Both the position numbers and the translations under genes were made by a program. Positions 55,650-64,000 of a stretch of 64,000 nt of DNA are shown here, in pieces. The notes below the pieces were generated by a model. That model was not told the origin of the DNA, did not search any database, and was given only the letters and a program-made list of their open reading frames with translations. The stretch lies in the NCBI RefSeq assembly GCF_023159225.1, contig NC_063161.1:118399958-118463957 (forward strand), in the 5' to 3' direction. Source of the stretch: Perognathus longimembris pacificus (Eukaryota; Chordata; Mammalia; Rodentia; Heteromyidae). Position 1 is the stretch's first letter. Every line of letters starts with the position of its first letter.

Positions 55650-55985
55650 CCTTAAAACAACTAACTCACTGTCTTAATAAAATGAAAACCAGAAAGTTAG
55701 TTCTTAGGGTGTATGGGGGGGGGACATGGAATCAAGGAGAAAGGGTTAAACAAATGAAGAGAAGAAGTAGGGGGAGCATGCAGTCATAATATGCAATATA
55801 TATCCTATGAATCTAGGAAATATTTTGAGGGAATGGGTGGGGTTGGCAGAGATGGAGGAGAACAATGAAAGGAGTAATACTGATCAAGATGCATTCATTG
55901 TACTCATAAACTAACATGTTGAATGGTAATCTTTTTGTACACCTACTTAAAGATAATAAAGTATAATTTAATAAATTAAAATAAT
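55650..55985 (+). mobile_element. Older L1 3' UTR fragment
   Basis: ATGCAGTCATAATATGCAAT, ATCCTATGAATCTAGGAAAT, ACTGATCAAGATGCATTCAT, GAATGGTAATCTTTTTGTAC and ACTTAAAGATAATAAAG parallel 28440-28640. A G-run of nine lies at about 55715-55723. Confidence 0.8.
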
Positions 55986-56177
55986 TCAGTAATGTTTTAA
56001 TTTATAAAATATTAGTAAAATATTACTATGCTATTAATAAAATAGCATTCTTACTCCCATGATATAAATTCTAGCCTATGGCAGTCTTTCTTTCCTGAGT
56101 AACAGTCCTTAGAAATCTCATCAAAACACATAAATGTTTCTAATCTTACCCTGTAGATGAAAAAATATATTTTGAAA

Positions 56178-56398
56178 GCCTGGCATCAGTAGTTTGGTCC
56201 TGTGATCCTAACTACTTAGAAGACTGAGATCTGAGGATCACAATTTGAAGCCAGCACAGGCAGAAAAGTCTGTGAGTTTCTTATATCCAATTAACCACTA
56301 AAAACTTGGAGTAGAGCTCTGTCTCAAGTGATATAGCCCCAGCCTTGAGCAAAAAAGTTGAGACAGTGTTCAAGCTGAGTTCAAGCCCCATTACTAGA
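56178..56398 (+). repeat. B1-Geo dimeric SINE
   Basis: GCCTGGCATCAGTAGTTTGG head, CTGAGATCTGAGGATCACAA, linker TATCCAATTAACCACTAAAA, right monomer to GAGTTCAAGCCCCATTAC. Its tail has become the purine tract that follows. Confidence 0.9.
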
Positions 56399-56580
56399 GG
56401 AAAGGAAAGGAAAGGAAAGGGAAGGGAATAGAAGGGAAGGGAGAAGAGAAAAGAAAAAGGAGAGAGGAAGGAAGGAAGGAAGGAAGGAAGGAAGGAAGGA
56501 AGGAAGGAAGGAAGGAAGGAAGGAAGGAAGGAAGGAAGGAAAGGAGGGAGGGAGGAAGGAAAGAAGGAAAGAAAGAAAGT
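56399..56580 (+). repeat. (GGAA)n purine-only microsatellite
   Basis: About 180 bp of pure A/G. Impure GGAAA/GGGAA units lead into about 18-19 perfect GGAA repeats (56466-56540), then GGAGGGAGG and GAAAGAAAG. Each GGAA is the core ETS-factor site. No regulatory role is shown. Confidence 0.95.
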
Positions 56581-57193
56581 AGAGCTTGAATCCAGTTGAT
56601 TTAAGAGATTGAGTATCTGGTCCCTAATCCTAATTACCTATTGGCCAAAGACACAATTCCCTCATTTCTTGAATTTCTGTTATCCCAACTGCAAAATTAT
56701 CAATCCCAGTAAGTAAAAAATTTGATAAATTTCTCCTAGCTAGCTCAAGAAAAAGTGTTTTTTGACATAACAAATCTAGTGTAACCATGTTTTCCAAACA
56801 AAACAAAGATAATGGACAATTGAATGCTTTAAGCGGGAGTTTATGTTCTGGAAAACTTCAATATTTACTCAATATTTGGTTAAATTCAGGAATTAAGACT
56901 TGATATCCCAGTAATCCACTATCTCCAGTCTCAAGGAACTGTATCTGTAATAGAGTATATATTATGCTGCCATTAAAGTGTTTTCATAGAAAACCAACAG
57001 AAGGAAGACAACATCCAAATCAACTTGAGGTGTGTTTTCTTGGTTAATGTTTTATTTTCTTATAAATGAACTCATCCCTGTTACATATCAGTGTACCCCA
57101 GAGTTGTTGTTGTTGTGGTTTTTCTTAAGCTCAGTTTTTATTTCTTCTAACTCTCTAGGCTTTGCCTTGGTAGGTTTTTTGCTATCAAGTATT
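56581..57193. other. Unique sequence
   Basis: No repeat recognised; a (GTT)n run lies at about 57102-57115. Confidence 0.5.
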
Positions 57194-57415
57194 ATCTACT
57201 TCTTTTTTTTTGGCCAGTCCTGGGCCTTGGACTCAGGGCCTGAGCACTGTCCCTGGCTTCTTCCCGCTCAAGGCTAGCACTCTGCCACTTGAGCCACAGC
57301 ACCACTTCTGGCCGTTTTCTGTTATGTGGTGCTGGGGAATCGAACCCAGGGCCTCATGTATACGAGGCAAGCTCTCTCGCCACTAGGCCATATCCCCAGC
57401 CCTCATCTACTTCTT
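57194..57415 (-). repeat. IDL-Geo SINE, perfect target-site duplication
   Basis: TGGCCAGTCCTGGGCCTTGG through GGGGAATCGAACCCAGGGCC to ATATCCCCAGCCC; exact 11-bp ATCTACTTCTT duplication (57194-57204, 57405-57415). Confidence 0.96.
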
Positions 57416-58010
57416 ATATAATGCCAAGTCTTACAGAGCACCTCCAGCCCAGAATCTTCTCTGTATACCACCCTCAACTGTTTCCTCTCAAACACTTCAG
57501 AATCTATGTCTCAGAAGCCAGTGCCATCCTCTAATCTACGAACTTGCTTATTCTATGTTTTCTGTTTGGTTGTGCATGCTATCTATGATATTTTGGTCAA
57601 ATCCAGGCAGCAAGTAGAGACCTAAATCTTAATTTCTACATTCAGTGAGCCCCCAATTTGTTCCTTCCTTCACCAGCCATCAGGTCTTGAGTGCTCATCT
57701 GTTTAATTGCAGTTATCTAAAACTTCATTTTTAGGTTCATTGCCTGACAGCCACCACAATCCTTTTCTAAAATACAAGTCCTAGCAATATTTGTGTCTGC
57801 TTAAATCTTTCAGACACCATGATTCATCAAAGGAGTCTGTCCACTGTACAAATTTAGTTCCTACCACTTGCTTTCATGTGCCCCATGTTCCAATCATATT
57901 AGAATATTTAAAATATACTAAACTATGCCTTTGCCCAGGATGTTTTCTCTTCCTGGGATAAATGAGTTATCTTGTTTGTCTGGCTACTAAATTGCCATTA
58001 TCCCTGTAAC
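57416..58010 (+). repeat. LINE2 fragment
   Basis: ATACAAGTCCTAGCAATATT, TGTGTCTGCTTAAATCTTTC, CTATGCCTTTGCCCAGGATG and TTTTCTCTTCCTGGG follow the L2 ORF2 3' order. The upstream boundary is uncertain. Confidence 0.6.
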
Positions 58011-58067
58011 TCCACTTCAAAGACATAAAAATAAAAAACTCTTCTGGGTGAAAAGAATCCCTTTTGC

Positions 58068-58236
58068 TCTGGTTTGAAGCCAGCCCAGAGAAGAAAGTCT
58101 ATGAGACTCTCATCTCTAGTTAACCAGCAAAAGCCAGAAATGGATGTGTGGCTCACGTGGTAAAGCACCAGTCTTGAGCAAAAAAGCCAAACAAGTGTAT
58201 GCACAAGGCCCTGAGTTCAAGCCCAAGTACTGGTAT
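58068..58236 (+). repeat. B1-Geo SINE, 5'-truncated
   Basis: CTCTGGTTTGAAGCCAGCCC, linker TCTCTAGTTAACCAGC, right monomer GTGGCTCACGTGGTAAAGCA to GAGTTCAAGCCCAAGTACTG. Confidence 0.88.
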
Positions 58237-59339
58237 ACACACAGAGAAAAATAATAAAGTGAAAAATGAAAAACTAAAAGTAATAGTTTGGATTTAAAAA
58301 GTTTTTTCTTTAAAATTAGCTCAAATAAGTAGAAAGACTATATGCTTTTAGGTACCTTGATATCTTTTTAATGACAATGTTTAGAAAAAAATCCAAAATA
58401 ATCCATGGTTTGTAGATATTTTAACTTAATATTAGCCAAGTTAATTTATATATTTAAATGCTTAAAAGTAAAAATGTTCTTAGAGTAAATGTAAATTGAA
58501 AACATATGCACAAGGTATGCATAGGGAGAATGGTAATAATTACATTCAGTTAACTTATGTAGCTGTTCTTAGAAATAGATTGGATTTCTACTTAATTAAC
58601 ACTATATTGGCATCACATAAAAGTATTGCATCTAGTGAGTGAGCATCTAGGTAAGAACCATAAGATACATTAACATTCTTAGCAAGTACAAGCACGCAGA
58701 GACACTCCAACAAATACAAAGTTATGTTTGAAAATTCAAATATAAACAAAATGAGCTCCTAATAATTACTGAGATGGACTGCTGACTGTCACTCAAGTAT
58801 AAACATCAGTGAATATTACATCTCTATGTCTAACATTTTTAACATTCACAATTATCCAGTCTCCATAGTTGTTACTTTTTGATGATATTGAGTGAGATTC
58901 AGGAGCTCAAAACATAAGTTCATCATTTTGATGAACAAACAACAAACAAAAAAGTCAAAACTCATCAGTATAAGTCACTTAAAAATGAGTTCCTTTCTTT
59001 TTCAGAACGTGAGCTGAATTTGAAGAGCTATAAGTCAGCCTGAATACTTAGTCTGTACCTAGCAAGAAGTGAATCAGGAAAGGAAAAATCTGGAGAAGTT
59101 CAGGACAGGAGAGTTAGATGATGGAAACAAACTCTGAATTCTAGTTAACTATACAGTCAAGGAACCATTAACTGTGGAGAAATGGACTCCAGAAAATAAA
59201 TTTTAAATATGGCAAGAATAAATTAGGTTAGCTAGAAAGACGCAATTTCAATAATGGATTTTAAAATTCTGCCTTTACACACTATCAGTTACTTTTTATA
59301 AGTAATAAAATACTTATTTATCATACCTTGCTTCTCAAT
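58237..59339. other. Unique AT-rich sequence
   Basis: No repeat or gene recognised. Confidence 0.5.
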
Positions 59340-59690
59340 GATTGGTTTTCAATTTGCGACATAGTAAGTTACCATACATTTAGCAGTATAAAACAACACA
59401 TGTTTTATTGCGCAAGTCCTACAGAAAAGAAATCTGGAAAGCCGTGGCTAGTTTCTCACTTGACTACAATCAAAATATTGGAGTCCAATACCATATTCAC
59501 CTTGGAGAACAATTCCATATTCACAGATTAGCACAACTGATTTCCTTCTCATACTTTCTGTGTATTACCCCTCTATCAGCCAGCAATGGCAGGTCAAGTC
59601 CCAGCACACTTTGAATCTGACTTATTCTTCTGTCTCTGACTTGCCTGACTTGTCTCTGACTCAGCAGGGAAAGTCCTTGTTAGCCACTAA
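59340..59690 (-). repeat. MLT1-type MaLR LTR
   Basis: On the plus strand, TTTAGCAGTATAAAACAACA, CATGTTTTATTGCGCAAGTC, AGAAATCTGGAAAGCCGTGG and ACTACAATCAAAATATTGGA are the reverse of the MLT1 3' end (its 'GTTTTAAGCC..AAATTTG' region). The 67-68-codon frames here are chance. Confidence 0.6.
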
Positions 59691-60258
59691 CTGAGATAAG
59701 TACCTTTAGGGTAAACTCCTATGTTAGCACACCTTCAAAGTGCTCTCTCCTTTTGTTTCAACTAAAATATTCTGGGAGAGAAAAAAAAAACACCTTGAAA
59801 ATATAAAGAAACATTCCTATCTGCCACTTCAACCTTTGGAAAATGTGCCTCATGCTTTTGCACTGAGCATTCCCAGAAATAAAGCATGATTGTCATCTTT
59901 CTTGCTTGCTCCCTAAATTTAAACTGTGCATGTTCAGGAATGTGCTTTACTATAAGAATATATGTAGGTTCCTCAAATAAAATCCTCATACTTTCTTTGT
60001 TCAAAGAGGGAGTTACTTTGGAAATAACTCCCATGCTGATCCTACTTGCTAGAGGTAATCAATTTCTAACTTGTTTTACTCTTTATCTATTTATTTGTTT
60101 ATTTTTGGCTTTGCACTCACCAGCATTCAAACCTACTGCATTCTCTTACCCTCTGCTTTTCCAGGTCTCCTGTGAATATATTAGCACACTCCCCCAAGAA
60201 AATCCAAGATACTAATTCTATTTTGAAATCAGCTAATTAGAAATATTAATTACCACAT
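59691..60258. other. Unique sequence
   Basis: No repeat recognised. The 109-codon plus frame at 59886-60215 has no family features and overlaps a minus-strand shadow frame. Confidence 0.5.
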
Positions 60259-60263
60259 CGTGT

Positions 60264-60300
<37 letters not shown>
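60259..60300. repeat. (GT)n microsatellite
   Basis: About 20 GT units with two GTAT interruptions. Confidence 0.96.
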
Positions 60301-60474
60301 ATTTGTTCTGAGCAATCCAACCATACTGCAGTAATTATTCCTGTTTTAGAATGGGTGAGCTAAGGCTTAAAGAAGCAGTGACAGACCAGTGCCAATGGGA
60401 CATTCCTTAGCTTTCTAGGAGTTATCTAACAGTTTGTTCCTCACTGAGGATTCTTTAGCAACTCAGTAGCAAAG

Positions 60475-60690
60475 TGATAGAATGGAAAGCAAAGGGATTT
60501 AGAGTCAGACCTGTATTTGAATACTGATTTCAACACTTACTAACTTGGCAAATTCCTGAAACTCTTTGGGCATCTAGTTCTTAATTTGAAAAGTGTGACT
60601 GATAATAGACACCTCGTGGGACTGTTGTAAGATAGCATGGGTAAAGAACCTGGTATGTGATAAGCTCGAGATATAACTTCTCCAATTCCC
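60475..60690 (+). repeat. MIR, nearly complete
   Basis: GGGATTTAGAGTCAGACCTG, TATTTGAATACTGATTTCAA, CACTTACTAACTTGGCAAAT, ATAATAGACACCTCGTGGGA, CTGTTGTAAGATAGCATG and AACCTGGTATGTGATAAG follow the MIR consensus over most of its length. The best-preserved MIR here. Confidence 0.88.
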
Positions 60691-61216
60691 CTTTCTACCA
60701 CAGCCTATGTGCATCTAGTTCTCAAGCATTTGAAAAACTCAGGAAGTCAGTTCTGGGCTCAGGCCAGCTCCTCCATCTTTGGCAGATGCTTAACAGGACA
60801 GCAGGCCCCAGCTCCATGTTCCGATCTGTTGGACTAAGGATGGATCCTTGAGAGTTCAAACCCTACTATGTGGTGCACACATATGAATAGCCCAATGAAA
60901 TAGATCCGGAAGGCTAATCCCACTGGGCCTGGCCACAAAGATAACCTATACTCATTGGATTTTAACATCCTATGGACACCAGCTAGTTAAGAGCCAGGAC
61001 CTTAGCAGGGGATTTTCCTGGCATCTACCAGAGGAACCACATGCCAGAACATGATAGTGGCTCTCACATTAATATGTATTTGTGTGCATTGTTTTTGATT
61101 GCCCTAATCAGACTTGAAATGAATCCAAGAAGGTTTTACAACTCTGAGACTAATCCCTCCAAGTCCTCTCTCCCCAGACTATCTAAAGGCTTAATTCAGC
61201 TACCTTATCTCTCTAG
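60691..61216. other. Unique sequence upstream of the candidate exon
   Basis: No repeat recognised. 61195-61216 forms a pyrimidine-rich tract (TTCAGCTACCTTATCTCTCT) ending in AG, a plausible splice acceptor. Confidence 0.5.
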
Positions 61217-61336
61217 GTATGTGGAGACCAAAGCCAAGGGGCTGTTTTCCTGCGAGAATTTACACTGATTCGAAGAGAGAGCCTTCATGAAGATATCATG
61301 TCTGACCTCTTGAATAGTCACAAAACTGAAGACTCG
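61217..61336 (+). CDS. Candidate internal coding exon, gene unidentified
   Basis: An in-frame TAG overlaps the acceptor AG (61214-61216). The frame is then open for 40 codons to a possible donor GTACAG at 61337, giving 120 bp with phase 0 at both ends. The peptide starts VCGDQSQGAVFLREF, passes through TLIRRESLHEDIMSD and ends LLNSHKTEDS. It has mixed charge, no repeats and no low complexity, and includes a basophilic-kinase-like RRES. Three CpGs survive in a CpG-poor region. The donor is weak; without splicing the frame reads on to TGA at 61391. I do not recognise the protein. Confidence 0.5.
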
Positions 61337-63537
61337 GTACAGTGTCTTTTCTATTTACTCATTAATACACAGAGGGTTGGTCACTGGTTTTGACTTGTTG
61401 TGTTTGTTCTTGGCAAATCTGAAGGAGATTGGGAATATTTTTTTTCTCATATCTCTGAGTGACAAGACTGTATGAGGGAAAATTTCTGACTCTGCCTGGG
61501 TCTACAAGTATTGAACATCATGCTCAAGTGTTAAAGTTTGTTTGGGGCAGCATGAGGAGTATTCACTTTAAAATAACTGATGTTTTGCCAATAAATCTGA
61601 ACATGAGATGGTAATTCAAATGAGTGAAGTAGAAGGAAGATTTATATATAAAGCCAAGGTTGTTTTATGGGTCAATGGAAATCTTACCATTTTCTATTCC
61701 TGGCTTGTTTGTAGTTATTTTTACTTCAAGGTGTTAATAATATTTACTTTATGAAAGTTTGTTTCTCTGGTGGCGATTTTGAAAACAATAAGGGAGAACA
61801 AAAGTCTAGCAAGTGAGCTCTCAATTGCAAACAAGTAGTATTGTTGACACGTAATGTCAAGCTACTTTCTGGATCCTCTCTTCTTCCAAACCCAACTATA
61901 ATTGCTACTCTCTCGTGAGAATTGGATCAATGTCTTCAGAGCCATCTAAATGTGGCTCTGTACTCAGAAGAAATCATGCTGGAATTAGAGGATGTATGGT
62001 CATACACTAGTTCCTTGTCCAACCATAAAATGATAGAATCATAGGAAAACCACACACACACAGCACCTCCAAAGCAAACTTGTATATATGACTTCATGTC
62101 TACCTCTTTGACCCTGCTTCCTTATTGTCCTCTCTCAAGATGTATTTTTTAAGTTATATATTTACTTCATTGCCTTCTTTTCTAGACATTGAGTGAATTC
62201 CTTCTCTTAGCAACTTGCATACCCTCTTTAACTGTCTCATTTGTTGTTATCTTCTCCTTTCTCAATGCTTGTGCCACAGCATTGAAAGGAACAGTGGTGA
62301 AAATACCCCAGGGCTTTATAATACATTTTCTTATGATTAACTTTTTATTTTCCTCAATGAGCTCTGAAAATATAGAAATTACCTTTCAGTCTTTCACCAC
62401 TTTCTTAAAGTCCTTGTTGTGATCTAATGGTATATGCACACTGCCACTTACATTTTACCCCTCCTTTCTGTGAACAAATGTCTTGTAATTCCATTTTAAT
62501 TTTGTTCCATTTGAGGTCATACAAAGCCAAGCCTGAAATATGTGAGCTCATACTTGATTTGATTTATTCAAAGTTTTGGCAAGTGTCACTGTGACTATGA
62601 CATGAAAGAAAAAAAAAGCAAGCCTCACTATGACATCACTCATACCATAAAGAATATGAATTAATTATCAACTAAATGCAATCAGTCATAGTAGTTCCAT
62701 TAAAACAATTATGTCACTCAGAATGTCTTGAAAGTTACTACAAACAGTATTAATAAATGATATTACACTGACTTCCATCATAAGAAAACTGCAGGCTGTA
62801 GAATATCCTTAGTCACACTGAAGTCATAAATGATTAAGTGGGAACATTTTAACCTGGAAATAAATTGCCTACCAGCACAAATAGTTAAGCTTCAGGTTGT
62901 TCAAAATCCAACAATGGAAATTTTTTTTTAAAAAGAAAGGATTAAAGCTCCCTAAATATTAGAAGCTAATTCAGCCTACAAGTTTCTTCTAAATTTAAGA
63001 AAATCTTAGCATTTCTGTGGGAGAGATTGTCTTGATCCAATGGCTTCATTTGACTCACAAGATATAAAACTTTGTAAAAGTTTAACTTCTTCATTTTTGG
63101 GAGACTTTAAAAGATGAATCACAATGATTTCTGTATTTGTTCTAGGGGAATAATTTCAGACTTGAGTTGCACTTAAAGTGAACATGCCTTTCATCTTCCC
63201 TTTTATTGCTGCATTTCTGTCCCCTAGGGAGGAGGCTGTTCTGCAGAATGGAAGAATCTATGAGAATCCTTCTGTGTAATTCTGTTTGCTCTTAAGTAAA
63301 TCTTTTCTAGTTTGCCAAAGATATCTGGATCTCACCTCCCTTATACCAGATCAGTACCTCTGCTTCTCCCAGGATTCCTGTGCTAATTATTAGCTCAGCT
63401 CACTAGTAGCTGGCCCAGAACTTCCAGTGCTATATACATAGTTGGGTTTGTTAGAATTTCATATTGAAAATATGCAGAATATGCAGGAAAAGGGTGTTGT
63501 GAATGTGAGACTCTTCTAAATGGGAAGCATTGTTATT
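61337..63537. other. Unique sequence, 2.2 kb
   Basis: No repeat family recognised with confidence. 62080-62460 is pyrimidine-rich and may hide an old L2. A second acceptor-like site (CTGTCCCCTAG at about 63217-63228) is followed by only a short frame. Confidence 0.45.
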
Positions 63538-63767
63538 AAAAATGGTCTGAGTGAGGGGCTGGGAATATGGCCTAGTGGCAAGAGTGCTTGCCTTGTATAC
63601 ATGAAGCCCTGGGTTCGATTCATCAGCACCACATGTATAGAAAACAGCCAGAAGTGGTACTGTGGCTCAAGTGGCCAAGTTCTAGCCTTAAGCAAAAAGA
63701 AGCCAGGGACGGTGCTCAGGCCCTGAGTTCAAGCCCCAGGACTGGAAAAAAAAAATGGTCTGAGTGA
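63538..63767 (+). repeat. IDL-Geo SINE, perfect 17-bp duplication
   Basis: GGGGCTGGGAATATGGCCTA, B box GGGTTCGATTCATC (one change), right monomer GTGGCTCAAGTGG to AAGCCCCAGGACTGG, short A-tail. AAAAATGGTCTGAGTGA is exact on both sides (63538-63554, 63751-63767). Confidence 0.97.
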
Positions 63768-64000
63768 TTTCAGGTTTTAATGAGGTGATGAAAGAAGGTA
63801 TATCAGGATGTGCTTTCAAGCTGGTGCATTGGTTTGTCATAAATAATGTGAACTCAGAAATATATACCAAACAGAAATTCATAGTTGTGCAAATAACTAA
63901 CTTATCATCAATATAGGGAATATTTGGCCAGCAGTAACATTAACTGCAGGAAATACTTTGTCATGTTTCTGGATAAGACTATTGATAAGCTTTTTTATGT
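63768..64000. other. Unique sequence to window end
   Basis: Nothing recognised. Confidence 0.45.

Noticed and set aside
63229..63300. Possible exon after CTGTCCCCTAG
   Set aside because: Two frames close within about 25 codons and no donor is evident.
1..64000. CRISPR arrays, bacterial operons, rRNA genes, phage modules
   Set aside because: No spaced direct repeats, ribosome-binding sites or gene-dense organisation; repeat content is mammalian throughout.

Overview
This is vertebrate nuclear DNA from a rodent, most likely a geomyoid (kangaroo rat, pocket mouse or pocket gopher). It is AT-rich, CpG-poor and full of interspersed repeats. The lineage call rests on about ten copies of a dimeric SINE whose left half resembles tRNA-Ala/ID and whose right half has no ID counterpart. 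That is the architecture described for IDL-Geo, a family restricted to Geomyoidea. A second dimer, with a B1 (7SL-derived) left half and what looks like the same right half, occurs about fourteen times. Nothing in the window looks prokaryotic, and almost all long open frames fall inside repeats or are chance ORFs.

Layout. 0-10 kb: a (TC)n(AC)n microsatellite, scattered SINEs, a MaLR LTR end, then an L2. 10-18 kb: a MER2 DNA transposon, an L1 3' end, more SINEs, and an AT-only palindrome-rich stretch at 16.5-16.9 kb. 18-27 kb: mostly unique sequence with a MaLR LTR and a SINE/SINE/L1 cluster at 23.3-23.9 kb. 27-37 kb is L1-rich: a twin-primed (internally inverted) L1 at 27.5-28.6 kb, a head-to-head L1 mosaic with inverted arms of about 560 bp inside an older L1 at 32.4-34.4 kb, and another antisense L1 at 36.3-37.2 kb. 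37-41 kb: a SINE cluster and an ancient L1 ORF2 fragment. 41-49 kb: largely unique. 49.2-50.2 kb: a non-autonomous endogenous retrovirus whose structure indicates it was copied from RNA by the L1 machinery. 50-64 kb: young and old SINEs, a large (GGAA)n tract, L2, MLT1 and MIR relics, and long unique stretches.

Genes. The only segment that looks like host coding sequence is a 120-bp, phase-neutral candidate exon at 61217-61336 (+). It has a good polypyrimidine tract and acceptor, a 40-codon open frame and conserved-looking composition. I do not recognise the protein. If it is real, this part of the window is intronic to a plus-strand gene; otherwise the window is intergenic. No complete protein-coding gene, functional RNA gene, CpG island or CRISPR array was found. 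Repeat boundaries were placed by eye and are typically good to within 5-20 bp, less for ancient elements. Family names for ancient repeats (MIR, L2, MLT1, MER5) come from recognition of consensus features, not from a search.
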